Shown: positions 1 through 10,751, counted from the stretch's first letter. The stretch: DNA of 64,000 bases from Metaphire vulgaris (GCA_018105865.1 CM030852.1:7576034-7640033); one strand, 5' to 3'. The notes: generated by a model from the letters alone, not told the origin. Translations and numbers: made by a program.

Positions 1-215
1 TTGTGAACCCTCTTTTATGGAACGCGCTCCCGGACCCAGTGACTGCGGTCACCTAATTCGAGTCGTTCATTATCCAACTTAAGACGCACGGTCACGCACC
101 TCTTTAAAAAAACCATACGATTGCTCTATGCAAAGTGCTCTTGACTTTGGCTCCAGCTATGTCACCGCGCTATATAAATCGTCGTATAGATTAGAATGGC
201 TATAGGATAGAATGG
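1..215 (+). mobile_element. LINE 3' end fragment (L2/CR1-like)
   Basis: Reading from about position 6 gives the C-terminal LINE signature NPLLWNALPD, then one stop, then FESFIIQLKTH, which closely parallels the C-termini of the copies at 27.4 and 62.5 kb. The 3' UTR that follows carries the words gactttggc and gctatataaat, shared with 3' ends at 12.3, 16.0 and 31.7 kb. The tail is a degenerate tagaatgg run. It is a dead fragment cut by the window edge. Confidence 0.75.
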
Positions 216-232
216 AACATAATATAATATCA

Positions 233-673
233 TCCACGGACGGACGTTTGACCACGGGACAATTGACCACCGTGGATCCCATTGAGCATCGTTGCTCGTC
301 TTTGCACCTTTTTCTAAAAGCTCTATATCTTTTTTCAAGAACGTATTCCATGCCTGAACACAGTATTCTAGATGAAGCCATACTAATAACTTATATAGTT
401 TTACGATTGTCCTTTTCATCATTCCCAAAATTTGGTTTCCTTTTTTTGCATGCATGCATGCACGCATGCAGTAGACAGCGTGCTAAGCCTGACACTCATG
501 GCTGTGGTCAATCGTCCAGTGGTCAAAAGTCCGCTGTGGTCAATCGTCCAGTGGTCAAAAGTCCGCTGTGGTCAATCGTCCAGTGGTCAAAAGTCCGCTG
601 TGGTCAAACGTCCAGTGGTCAATCGTCCTATGGTCAATCGTCCAGTGGTCAATCGTCCAGTGGTCAATAGTCC
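233..673. repeat. Fold-back minisatellite (GTGGTCAAxxGTCC units)
   Basis: Positions 503-673 hold head-to-tail units built on gtggtcaatcgtcca and gtggtcaaaagtccgct, first as about 32-bp dimers and then as 15-bp monomers. At 238-271 the same word occurs in inverted orientation (ggacgtttgaccac, gacaattgaccac). The two arrays therefore face each other around a LINE fragment, giving a fold-back structure. No coding role is likely; open frames here are by-products of the repeat. Confidence 0.7.
275..470 (-). mobile_element. LINE reverse transcriptase fragment
   Basis: The minus strand encodes KGNQILGMMKRT, then VKLYKLLVWLHLEYCVQAWN and KKDIELLEK, the segment after the thumb of many animal non-LTR polymerases. 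It is about 60 codons long with no start, no catalytic motifs and both ends missing. It lies exactly between the two inverted arms of the minisatellite, so it may be cargo of a fold-back element. Confidence 0.7.
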
Positions 674-869
674 TAGAACCATTTGAACCTAATGTACAGG
701 ATGTCTCAGAAAAAGAAACCCAGCACAACTATGATTTCTTACAAATTCCTAAATATATTTCTCTCAAATTTACAACACGTGTACAGCACATATTTCCCCA
801 TCTTTCCATATATTTTCATTTCATTTGCATGTAATTTGGCCATATTGTGAGATATCAAACTCAAACTTT

Positions 870-1159
870 GATTTTACTACTCAGCCGCAGCTTGACAGCC
901 CTAAATATCTAGCTTCACATAAATTATAAATCATAATTAAGTCATGGGTAAGACGTTTGGTAACTGTTCTTAATCTTTTAATAGTAACTTTTAAATTGCT
1001 GTTAAAATACAACTGCCACCAAATACTATATTGATACTTGAATGCAATGATTGTCACTATTTCTGAAAACAATGTAAAATAAGCCAAAAGCATGTGGCCC
1101 TCCGCATGGTGCTCAAAGTTCAAAGTGGCCCCCAGTTCACAAAAGGTTGGTCACCCCTG
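870..1159. mobile_element. Truncated hAT-type element (one end)
   Basis: The right boundary at 1145-1159 (ggttggtcacccctg) is, read in reverse, a typical hAT terminus beginning CAGGGGTGACCAACC, followed inward by subterminal ggcc-rich sequence. I cannot find a matching left terminus or an 8-bp duplication, so the left limit given is a guess. No transposase is visible. Confidence 0.4.
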
Positions 1160-1775
1160 CTCAAGATAATACTGCCGATATTACAAAAGATGCATTTAAC
1201 ATAAAATATATGAAGAATTGTGTCAACACCTAATTTAGCACACAAGTTTATCACAATTACAAACACTAATTACCACCATTATCATCATTAACTTAGAACA
1301 AACATCATTAACATCATTAACTTAGAACACTACACCATCAACATTACATGAGTGAGTGGAAGTAATAAATAAAGAAACATGGATCAAGAAAATGCTCAAT
1401 ATACTCAACATAAAAAATCATGGAAGTGGCTAATATCTAGCAGCTTGCCAAACTGGATGCAAACTCCAGAATATGATCAATTATGTCATTTTTGATCCCT
1501 AATATCAACAAAAAACTGTGCATAACAAGCTCTTAATAACAATTTCCTTCACTTCTTGCACCTGCTCAAGTTGTTCTATTTAAACTTAAAGCATTTCTCT
1601 TCAAAAAATCATTTATCCATAGTTGCAATATCCCAACCATGATGACTGCTTGGCTGACTGACCCCCACCCAACTGAGTCATCTACTGAGAGAAAAGTCTA
1701 GTAGTCTATAAAGTCAGAAAGCAAAAATCTATATACAGCAACAACCAAATAAATTACATATTATTTTTTGTATAC
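1160..1775. other. Intronic sequence, nothing recognised
   Basis: AT-rich sequence downstream of the last POLE exon in the window. It contains a short duplication of catcattaacttagaac near 1285-1325 and nothing else that I can identify. The next POLE exon was looked for here and not found. Confidence 0.5.
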
Positions 1776-1890
1776 CTGCATCAAAGCAGCAACTGCAAGA
1801 GAAGTGATGTCAAGTTCAATGCATACTGTGCTATAACAACCAGGGTAGTTCAATTCAGCAAGATGTCCTTCATTCAGCTCAGTCATCAAT
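1776..1890 (-). CDS. POLE: DNA polymerase epsilon catalytic subunit, exon j
   Basis: This is the most 3' POLE exon in the window: 115 nt, acceptor actattttag at 1900-1891 and donor CAG|gtatac at 1775. It begins with one base that completes the split Arg codon of the previous exon (8958-9133) and ends in phase 0. It encodes RLMTELNEGH, then YPGCYSTVCIELDI and LAVAALMQ, aligning with the SSGCYSTVCVELDLQNLAV region of vertebrate POLE as I remember it. The region belongs to the inactive polymerase-like C-terminal half, which has an architectural role in the leading-strand replisome. The following exons lie outside the window. Confidence 0.93.
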
Positions 1891-1953
1891 CTAAAATAGT
1901 TACCAATGTCTCGTAAAATATGCTTATTTAATAGTAAAGAGGGATAGTTCAAG

Positions 1954-2798
1954 CAGAGGTTCCCAACCAGTGGCACGTGTACCCTTACAGGCACGCGAGC
2001 TGCTGCCTGGGGCTACGCGGAGACACATATTGTTAAAAAAGGCAAAGAAGAATGAAAAAGATATAATGATATAAAGACAGGTGCTATCGCGGACAGTAAA
2101 TGTCTGTTTTGGTTCACATAAAGTAAGTGAACGTGAGACAAAAATGGCTTAGACACATGTAATGTGGGTAGTCAGCTGCCTGGCAATTGTGTTAAAACTG
2201 GCCATCATATTAAAAAGGCTCCAGGACTAAAAATGTCATCGCCATTTTTCACTATGTCAACCTATAAAACTACAAAATAAACAAAGAAACTCTGAAAACT
2301 AAGAGTGAACGGGGCAATGGCATCGCCATTTTTCACTATGTCAACCTATAAAACTACAAAATAAACAAAGAAACTCTGAAAACTAAGAGTGAACGGGGCA
2401 ATGGCAACGGGACGAAGTATCTACTTAGGGCAGTGGCATGCAGAGGTTGGTTAGTTGATGCACGTGGTAAAGTTCTTCAAGGTTGAAAATCGTAGCCAGC
2501 ATTTTCCGGAATAAAGATGGCACATTGAAAATGTTTCGGGTTTTCAGTGAAAAAGGACTTACAAGCAGAAAAACGTCGCTGGGTCAAACAAAAGCTCCTT
2601 GCTTTTCTTTTTTCCTTAGAATTTGCAATTTATATGCTAAACTTATAGCACATGCTTATACTTGACCTCTAATTTGGATGCCCCACCTGGTGAATATCCA
2701 GGGCCACCGCCTCCTTTACACGCCACTGGCTTAGAGGTACGCGTGAAATTCAAATTTTTCCTAGGGGATACAATTTTTAAAATGGTTGGGAACCGCTG
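1954..2798. mobile_element. hAT-like non-autonomous element
   Basis: The ends are inverted repeats: CAGAGGTTCCCAACC at 1954 and, read in reverse from 2798, CAGCGGTTCCCAACC. This CAGnGGTTCCCAACC form is typical of Charlie-like hAT elements. The flanking octamers agptpattern are poorly matched (5 of 8: agttcaag and acttagag), so the copy is old or the flanks have decayed. No transposase frame is visible. It contains an 84-bp tandem duplication. Confidence 0.7.
2238..2405. repeat. 84-bp tandem duplication
   Basis: Two adjacent, nearly identical copies (2238-2321 and 2322-2405), both starting atcgccatttttcac and ending ggggcaatggc. The near identity shows the duplication is recent relative to the host hAT-like element. 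Confidence 0.9.
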
Positions 2799-3189
2799 AC
2801 TTAGAGCACTATACCAAGAGCACCTTCTTCATTGACTGCAATAGAAAACAACATTACAAAAACCCATATGTGAAAATCAAAGAATTAATCAATCAAAAAA
2901 TCAAATTAATCAAATAATCAATCACTAACAGTATCAAATGATAAGGAAAAAATTAGGAATTAGCTTTAGTTATAAGATACTAAACTGAGGAGTGCGAGAA
3001 CACAACAATTGAGGCTGAGCAGATAATGCTTCTCCTAGTATGAGGTAATAATTTTCTATGGTGCATTAAGAGTAAATAAATAAACGTACACTATGTTTGA
3101 TTAATATTAAGAAATTTTAACTAAATAATGCAAGATGAATTGGTGTACTGTGCTTGGCAACTAGCATGTGCAAATTAAATGAATGGGCA
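2799..3189. other. Intronic sequence, nothing recognised
   Basis: AT-rich intron sequence with short aatcaatca-type runs near 2885-2930. No coding similarity and no terminal repeats seen. Confidence 0.5.
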
Positions 3190-3912
3190 TAATATAGATC
3201 CACAATTGCCACCTCAATAGTCCACTCTAAATTAGATTATTGTAACTCCCTCTACTATTACCTTCCCAAAGCCTCTATCAACAAATTGCAATCAATACAA
3301 AATGCACTTGCTCGTGCTGTTACTAAGTCACCTAAATTCTCCCATATTTCACCCATACTAAAATCATTACATCGACTTAAAATAACTGAATGTATCCAAT
3401 ATAAGATAATAACACTTACATATAGCTCACTTCAGTCATCAAAGCCTGTCTAGTGTCTACCTTAGATCACTATTAACCCCTCAGCCTCCTCGACCCACAC
3501 GTTCATCATCTTACCTCACTCTGTCACGCCCACTGAATCAGTCATCCCTGAAAATTTGCAACCGTGCCTTCTCATACGCCTCACCTGAACTTTGGAACTC
3601 GATCCCAGCTTCCCTCCACAGACTTAGACACTTTCAAACAATAAAATCTGAATCCTCATTTCCTATAATTCCTGCATTATCTCCTCAAGTCTTCAGGTCT
3701 AAGCTTAAATCCTTCCTTTTTCTTAAATCATTTCCTCCATAGCTGTAACAACCTAGCCTCACTGCCCTTTGGATGTTGACTATTGCCTGGCTGATAATAT
3801 ACCTTCCCCATAGCTATTTTAAGAAAGGCTGAGTGCCTAAGAATAAGCAGCTACTGTTGTGCTGCTTTCCAAGGCGCCATAGAAATCCACGAGATTTTAC
3901 TTTGCTTTACTT
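3190..3912 (+). mobile_element. LINE 3' portion, ACTT-tailed family
   Basis: Around 3218-3420 the plus strand reads STVDYCNSLYY, then LQSIQNALARAVTKSP and ILKSLHRLKI, the C-terminal domain of an L2/CR1-like polymerase, with later frameshifts. The 3' UTR (3755-3900: gccctttggatgttgac through ccaaggcgc.atagaaatcc) recurs almost exactly at 35.68-35.82 kb, where it ends in clean acttactt repeats; here the tail is tttactttgctttacttt. The 5' end is truncated. Confidence 0.85.
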
Positions 3913-4160
3913 TAGATCAGGATATATATCTGATGATTTGGACAATTATAAGTATATATCAAAACAACAGATTCAGTTAGTAAAGTTCAAATTAGATAAA
4001 GATTTGTCTTTCCCCTCTAGTCAATGAATCAAATTTTGGGATCAGGAAACCCAACTTAATCACACCACTGGGTGGTGGTTGCAACCCTCCCATTTTTACA
4101 AATGTTTCAAAGATCTGAGGAGATAATTTCAAATGTTCTTAGGTACCTGTAGGGGTCTAT
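3913..4160. other. Intronic sequence, nothing recognised
   Basis: No repeat family or coding similarity seen between the LINE tail and the next inverted repeat. Confidence 0.4.
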
Positions 4161-4617
4161 TTACTGTATTTTCATGAATATACCGCGCACACGTGTATAC
4201 CGTGCACACGTGTATACTTTTGGGCAGTTTATGTTTTAAAAAATCTGTACAGTGTGCACACGTATATAGTGCGCATGGCACATGTGAAGTCATGTCCATG
4301 GGCGGAGTTTATACTCGTCCTATTACCGTATAAGTTGTTGCTGTGGTACCAAAGCTACTAAAAATTGCAAAAATTTATGCTAATTCTATTTATAAGTTGC
4401 TGCAGAGTATAAGTCAACAGCTCAACTGGAAACAATCAACAATTCAACAGCTCAACTCATACTTAACTGGAAATTACCGGTAACCTCTTAGTAAAATGGT
4501 TCTAAGTACTGATTGAGCTAAAAACATTGTTGAATTCATATAATGCAAAACAAAATTGTGTAATAAAAGAAATACAAAAAGTTGGCATTTGGTGTTGTTT
4601 GATTTATATTGCATATA

Positions 4618-4950
4618 GCACTCTTTCGTTGGCGAATTCTAGTTATTTAGTGCTCTTTCATTAGCGAATAATATTCAAGTTATGTAGTGCTCTTTTGGTA
4701 GTGAATTCTAGTTCCGTTAACAAATTCTAGTTATTTAGCGGTTTCCTTAGCAAATTTTAGTTATTTAACGCTTTTGTTAGAGAATTCTAGCTAGCGCTTT
4801 CTTTAACAAAAACTAGTATCGTTAGCGACTTCTAGTTATTTAGCGCTGTCGTTAGAAAATTCTAGGTATTTAGACCTTTCGTTAGCAAATTCTAATTAGT
4901 TAGAGCTCTTTTGTTAGCAAATTCTAGTTAGTTAGTGCTCTTTCGTTATC
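4618..4950 (+). repeat. Minisatellite, about 30-bp units
   Basis: About ten diverged units of the form gttagcaaattctagttatttagcgctctttc. A short outlying block of the same units occurs at 7655-7715, so the array was once larger or has been copied. No coding content. Confidence 0.8.
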
Positions 4951-5140
4951 AAATTATAACCTCCTTAGCGTTAATCCCGTACGGTACGTGATACGGTCAA
5001 GAAAACCCATGCTAAAAGCATTAATCCCCTACATGATACGGGCAAGATAAAAGTTTACAGTAACTAGAATTGCGTTTTCAAAAGTGGTAAATGCTTGATG
5101 CTGGCAGCATGGTAGACATTTGGGACACCTTTTTGATAAA

Positions 5141-5545
5141 AAAATGCAATCCTTGCTTATATGGCACCAATCATATAGCACATTATTAGCAAATTTCTAA
5201 ATTTTTGGCTCTTATTCCTTCACATTTAGTGTTTTCTTCAACATCAATTATTCAAATATTGGTACATGACAAAGCCAAGGTAACCTTCTGTATTGCACCT
5301 GCAATTTTCATTTATTTGATGCAAATTTATATTTATATAGCGCAATATTAGCAAAATTCAATACATTTTCCCCTTGTTCCTTCACATTTCATATTTTCTT
5401 CAATATAAATTATTCAAATATTGGTACATTGTAGAATGATTGTAATCTGCTGTATTGAACCTGCAATATTTATTTATATGGCACAAATTTATATTTAAAT
5501 AGCGCATTATAGCAAAATTCAATACATTTTCTCTTATTCTTATTC
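5141..5545. repeat. About 161-bp satellite, 2.5 copies
   Basis: Units start near 5189, 5351 and 5512, each with gcaaaattcaatacatttt, then tccttcacattt, ttattcaaatattggtaca, and a tatagcgca-rich end. The last unit is partial. Confidence 0.8.
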
Positions 5546-5574
5546 ATTCAGTACATAAATATGAGCTATATGAA

Positions 5575-5752
5575 TTAAATGAATCAGACTCTAGAGTCAG
5601 GTGCCTCTGTTTACGATTGCTTTCAAATAGTTTTATTGTGATTAGAGATTTTATTGTATAATTGCATGTTTGAAATTATCACTTTTTATCATAGGCCTAT
5701 GACCAAAAACATAGTAATAAGGCACTACATAAATTGGCGTTATATGAATGAA
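5575..5752. repeat. 175-bp block, copy 1
   Basis: Contains gtcaggtgcctctg, tttcaaatagttt, gtgattagag and aataaggcactacataaa. The same order of words recurs at 7298-7470 on the far side of the pogo-like element, so the two form direct repeats around it. Confidence 0.75.
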
Positions 5753-5756
5753 ATTA

Positions 5757-7291
5757 CAGTCGAATCCCGCTATATCAAACTCGCTTATATCAAAATCCCG
5801 CTTATATCAAAGTTTAAGCATAGGTCCCGCCCAACACAGTGTTAATAGATACAAAAGAGACACTGATAAATCGAACACGCTTATTTCGAAATCTCGCTTA
5901 TATCGAAGTGTTTGTCAGTCGTGGTCGATCAGGACCCCTTCTTATATATCAAAGTTACCAACAGTCCAGTGTATCAAAGTATTATCACGGTCTCTTGAGC
6001 TTCGATGTAACGGGAATCTACTGTATTTGTCTTTGGACGTGTCAATCTTTGTTTAGCCTGCTATTGTCTATTAATTTCTCCTGCCCTAAACTTAGCAGCC
6101 AGCTGCTGACTTCATCCGTAGTCCCTCGAGAGGTATTCTCCTCACCGCTGGGTGCGTAGGCGTAAACTTTTATCAGGCTGCTAGGCTTGTCGAGCTCCCT
6201 CCCTCCCCACTTTCTGAGACGGTAGGCTAAGGAAAGGCAACTGGGTTGCTCCCACTTTTTAATCTAGGTTTACGCCTATGACTGGATAATGTGGATATGC
6301 AGGAAATAAACTTATCTACATTTATTATTGTTTACACGTAAATGACTTCTATACAATGCATCTTTCGTGGTCTAGATTAGTACTTTTCAAATTGTGGGTG
6401 GCCATGGAGGTTTAGTTACTGGTTTGCGTAGATCCAAGAAATTTATTTATAAATTTTATATAATTAGACAGAGACTATATGGACTAAACAATGTTAATTA
6501 AAATAATAAAATGCGAATACAAGGTCAAATGACTACTCAATCAATAGACTTCTATTCCGCCACACTATCATAATGCACAAGGCGCCGATGGCGCACTAAA
6601 TCCAAATTGAATCAGAGCCATATCAAACTGGAAAGATCAGTCATAACAGCGGTGAATAGTGTACTGTAATCGGTGTAATGTAATTTAACAAAAAATTTTC
6701 TTACAAGCGTCATTATAAATGATCGGTAATTAAAGCCATAACCATTACGGCAACTTGAAAGTTGTCGGCTGCAGCAGCAGAATGCTTTAAAAGCACTGGT
6801 CTAGATTGGCTTTGCAGCCATTCAAAAACGCTGCCATGGTTTCGAGTCTACCTGTAAACATAGCCATCAGCCACCATGGGGCCTTGATCCCTCCCTCCTT
6901 TCCTTATTCAGATTTCTGTTACATGGGAAAACTTTAATTACTGTACTTTGCCCTCAGGGTCAATGAGTTAGTTCACTGCCAGCTAAGACTGGTCGGCCAG
7001 CTTGACCTCATTAGTTGCCAAATTTGATAAACAACATTTCAGTATTGAAACTTTAAAGAAAAAGAATTCATAATTCAAAAAGTGGTTTACAGTTTAAATT
7101 GTTAAAGTTGCAGTTGATTTGTTTATGTTATGTAGTGATAGACCTTATTATTTTTAACATTCGATAATGCACGAAATTGAAATTTTAGATGGTATAATAG
7201 CCGGACAAGCGTATTTGCCAAACAGTAAATTTAGGCTCCAGATGACCAGGAATTGGATATATCGAACCTCGGATATTTCGGGGTTTTACTG
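5757..7291. mobile_element. pogo/Tigger-like element, non-autonomous
   Basis: The left end is CAGTCGAATCCCGCTATATC; the right end, read in reverse, is CAGTAAAACCCCGAAATATC. Both are flanked by TA (5755-5756 and 7292-7293), as expected for Tc1/mariner-superfamily pogo elements. Subterminal cgcttatatcgaa-type words repeat at 5880-5920. No DDE transposase is readable, and the interior carries a LINE 3' scrap at 6545-6690. Confidence 0.65.
6545..6690 (-). mobile_element. LINE 3' UTR scrap (AATC-tailed family)
   Basis: Shares cttctatt.cgccac, ggcgcac.aaatccaaat and agagcca with the 3' end at 57.15-57.28 kb, and in reverse with the 3' end at 19.93-20.0 kb. Only the UTR remains; the tail side reads caatcaatag. 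Confidence 0.7.
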
Positions 7292-7297
7292 TAACCG

Positions 7298-7470
7298 AAT
7301 TCTAGCGTCAGGTGTCTAAGTGTACAGTTGCCTTCAAATAGTTTGATATGATTAGAGTTAGATTATGATTCAGTGTATAAAAGAATGCCTGAAATGGCGC
7401 CTTTTAGGCTATAACTATGTGGTTGAATTGTAATAAGGTGCTATATAAATAAGCGCATAATATGAATAAA
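7298..7470. repeat. 175-bp block, copy 2
   Basis: Second copy of the block at 5575-5752: gcgtcaggtgtctaag, cttcaaatagtttgat, gattagagtt and aataaggtgctatataaa. Divergence between the copies is roughly 20-25 percent by eye. Confidence 0.75.
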
Positions 7471-8420
7471 GTAAAGGTGATACTAATATCAGGTATCCAA
7501 CGATTACCTCTAGTCACTGAATTCTATTTCCAAAGCATTTGCATTTCAAGCATCTTCTATAAGTATTAAGTAGGCCTAAATGACGTCGTTTTGCTACAGA
7601 AATAATCTTACGCTTTCGGTACGTCATTTCCAAAATTAATCTAACGCCAAGGAGGCTAGATATTTAAGGCTTTCGTTAGCAACATCTAGTTATCTAGCGC
7701 TCTCGTTTGCTAATACTTGACAGATCAAATGGCAGTAAATAATGCCTTATTTACAGATGACTGATCTGGTGAAAATTCAATAGTCTGAAAGACAGCTTCG
7801 TAGCAGTCGAGTGTGTATCTAGTCTATAGTTCTACCAGCCATGCCGACCGGTCCACGATAGCAGTCCAGAGACTAGACGGTGAACGATAAAAAATGTCAC
7901 AATCTACCTGGAGAAAGTACAGAGGACTACCCAAAACGACGAGAAGTCCACGCATTTAGCACTAAGGCCACGCGCAAGAAGCCGTCAAACTGCCGAAAAC
8001 AACGATTTTTCGAGGCAAACGAATGCACGTGGAAGGCAGTCGGAAAGCATTATAACAAAATATTAACTTAATTAAGAAACAATATGAACAACAAATCTCA
8101 TTCTTTTATTTCAACAATTTATTACAAAAAGTTATTACTATATTATACAATATTAATATTATTTATTAATATCAATTAAATTGTTAAATAAATTGTTATT
8201 AAATTGTTAAATAAATTGTTATTTTATTGGTGGTCATACAATTCTTATTTTAATATCTATTTTCCTCCAGAAGATTGAATTTCATTTCTAGCTCTTTGTA
8301 TATTCATAGACTTTCGTTGGCTTAGCCTTGTGTTATATACCGATATATCTGCCCCTTATGGTTTTATTCATTTCGTTCTACTTCCGGTGACGCTCTTTAT
8401 ACTAATATTGGTAAGAAACT
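7471..8420. other. Intronic sequence, mostly AT-rich
   Basis: Contains an outlying piece of the 4.6-kb minisatellite (7655-7715) and a highly AT-rich stretch with tandem aaattgttaaataaattgtt near 8175-8225. The short frame at 7880-8071 (63 codons, basic) has no similarity that I recognise. Confidence 0.5.
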
Positions 8421-8957
8421 GTACGTGTCAAATAATTTTTATATACCGCGCACTCGAATATACCGCACAGCCCCATCGCGGTTTGCAAAATCGCATATAT
8501 GACGCGTGGTATATGCGTGAAAATACAATACACATACCGTATATACTCGCGATAAAGTCGAGCAATTTAAGTCTAATTCACAGGCTTTATATCCTGACCT
8601 CGACTTATACGCGAGGCACCAACTGTCGGACAAAGTTTTCACACAGAGGATGTCGAAAATAATCAATTGCGCTAAAACTTTGTGTAATCACTTTCAACAT
8701 ACGCTACAGCATCTAAATAATTTAAAGTTAGCATCAGCGATTTTAAGATTTGTAATTTATATGCCATTAATATGAGGTAAGTTGCCATTACTTTCCCCGA
8801 AAATCATGTTTTTCCTCGCAGTTAAGAGCTGCTCCTCATTTTTACACTTTGCTGACAGGTATTTGAACAGCTTTTGTTTAAAATGTAAAAACAAAATTGA
8901 TGCATACATTACAATACAATTTCAAGGCAGAGGAAAATATACTATAACCTTATTAAC

Positions 8958-9133
8958 CTGTTATCATCAGTCTCTTTGCCTCCAAGGTCTGGCCTTTCTG
9001 TGGCTGAACACCACAGCAAGTGACTGTGCTTCTGAAGATGTCGAGCAAAAAACAAATCACAGCCAAAAAGTGTTGGATCTTTTGGCAAATTGCCAAGTGG
9101 AATATGAAAATATCTGCACTGCTCCAGCATGGC
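8958..9133 (-). CDS. POLE: DNA polymerase epsilon catalytic subunit, exon i
   Basis: This 176-nt exon has acceptor tctgtattgtag ending at 9134 and donor AACAG|gttaat at 8957. It starts in phase 0 with [17 protein letters not shown] and continues [18 protein letters not shown] and [12 protein letters not shown], ending two bases into an Arg codon completed by exon 1776-1890. The words [19 protein letters not shown] and [11 protein letters not shown] match vertebrate POLE nearly residue for residue as I recall it. The function is structural, in the non-catalytic C-terminal half of the polymerase. Confidence 0.96.
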
Positions 9134-9600
9134 CTACAATACAGAACCATATAGATAGATTAGATTACTTTCACGCTTGATGTACAATATAAAACTCAGT
9201 GAAAAAAGGAATAAAGTATGTGAAATTTTAAAATGACTTCGCGTGAATGGAAAAGAATGGAAAAATCAAACAGAAACATTTCACAAATGAAAAAATTATG
9301 AAAATAATAGAAAATAATAGATCCTTGCTCGTCTCCACTGGCTACCAATACGGTACAACATTCAGTACACGATCACGTTGATCACCTTCAAGACAATAAC
9401 AACACAACAGCCCAGCTACCTGGCAGACATCCAGTTCCAGAAACAGTCTCGACTACTGAGATCACGAGATGCTAATAAACTGACACGGTGGCGCACTCGC
9501 CTTTCACCAATTGTTCCTTTGCCAACGCTGCTCCGTCTGTTTGGAACAATCTACCGAAATCTGTCACTTCAAACTTCACTGTTTCGTTGACTGTTTTTAA

Positions 9601-10633
9601 CCTTTTAAAGGGGGAATTAAATTTTTTAAGTCATCCCCTCACGTTGTAATTAATTTGGGGAAAAGGCGTTCATAAGAAAATGTGAGCATATACGTTATAC
9701 ACTTACTATATTTCAGGCTATATAGAAGCTAGAAAGATGCAGTTTGCACCATTGTTCAGCATTTTTATTGCTCTTTCTATCCATCCGTGCCAAAAGAAAA
9801 AAGTTGGGGGTAGGGACCACTCTACACCCTAAAATCGGACCCATTCCCAACATTTTGTTCAAATTTTGTTCAAAGGTCAATAGCAAAACGTCTTTAGCAG
9901 TAACCCCCCAAATGTGAGCGAGAAAGTTATAGGGAGGTGTATTTGGAACAGAATGGTGCAAAAATGTTGAAGATCGGAGCCAATTTGGGGTAGTTATGAA
10001 TTTTCATACCCTAGTACCCATTGCTCGCTGAAATGACAATTACACGAACGGATTTTCAATGTGAAAAACCAAACAACTCAGTATATTTCAGGCTATATAG
10101 AAACTAGAAAGATGCGGTTTGCACCATTGTTGAGCATTTTAATTGGTTTTTTGAACCATCCGTGCAAAAAAAATTTGGAGGGTAGGGTCCCCTCTACACC
10201 CTGAAATCGGACCCTCTCCGACAAAAAAATTTCAAAGCTCACTAAAAAAATTTTCAGCGGTGATCCCCCAACTGTGAGCGAGAGAGTTTTAGAGGAGTGT
10301 AATTGGAACAGAATAGTGCAACATTTTGAAGATCGGACCATATTTGGCGTAGTTATGATTTTTCTAGCTCTGGACTTGAGATTTTTCCTATGCATTTCCC
10401 AGCCTTGGTCGCTATACAACCAATATCCTTTGCTTATATAGTCAACAATATCGAAAACGGTGCTGCCGCCTATCAAATGGATGGTAACTAAATCGATTGT
10501 TGCACCGGATAGATGTAAAAATCTTATGTCCGGGGTACACACTTGCTTATCTGGCGCGCCGTTTATAAACAGCGTTCCCCGTTTGGATATGATTTTCCGC
10601 CGTCGTTTATAAACGGCGAACCCCGTTGAAGGG
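9601..10633. mobile_element. piggyBac-like non-autonomous element at TTAA
   Basis: TTAA flanks both sides (9597-9600 and 10634-10637). The ends are loosely inverted: ccttttaaaggggg on the left and, in reverse, cccttcaacgggg on the right. Comparison with the homologous LINE at 29.2 kb shows that site occupied by a single TTAA (29203-29206) with the same sequence on each side, so the insertion boundaries are fixed by an internal empty site. It carries palindromes around cgtttataaacg near 10560 and 10605 and a two-copy tandem repeat. No transposase frame is recognisable. Confidence 0.8.
9707..10360. repeat. 375-bp tandem repeat, two copies
   Basis: Copy 1 starts at 9711 and copy 2 at 10086, each with tttcaggctatatagaa, ctagaaagatgc, gtttgcaccattgtt and later ctctacaccct. 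Copy 2 is partly rearranged at its end. The repeat lies wholly inside the piggyBac-like element. Open frames on the minus strand here follow the repeat and show no conserved domain. Confidence 0.85.
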
Positions 10634-10751
10634 TTAAATGCCGACAGAAAACTGTACTCTGTAGCTTGGCCTACACTGTTTAGGTCACGTGACTCACCCT
10701 GCACTTATGATTCTTCGCTTAGTGAATGACTTAATGTGTGTTAACAACCAT

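Larger units (their letters stand above)
4161..8531. mobile_element. Possible large element with imperfect inverted ends
   Basis: The left end (about 4162) reads tactgtattttcatgaat followed by ataccgcgcac; the right end, read in reverse from about 8531, reads tattgtattttcacgcat followed by ataccacgcg. Both repeat the ataccg.gcac word inward. Similar words appear at 43.67 and 44.93 kb. Between the ends lie two satellites, a duplicated 175-bp block and a pogo-like element, so this may be one composite transposon or a chance pairing of separate termini of one family. No transposase is visible. Confidence 0.35.

Noticed and set aside
503..673. CRISPR-like array
   Set aside because: Units are contiguous minisatellite repeats without unique spacers; the DNA is eukaryotic with spliced genes.
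1891..1922. Extending the last POLE exon upstream to an earlier AG
   Set aside because: The earlier AG keeps a frame open but adds residues that interrupt the alignment; the AG at 1891-1892 restores the conserved DDN-RLMTEL junction.
2808..2850. A possible POLE micro-exon after a good acceptor (ttttctattgcag)
   Set aside because: The neighbouring exons 8958-9133 and 1776-1890 already join in phase with full alignment to POLE, leaving no room for extra residues.
10093..10704. A 203-codon open frame on the minus strand
   Set aside because: It crosses the piggyBac-like element boundary and a tandem repeat; composition follows the repeat and no domain is recognisable.
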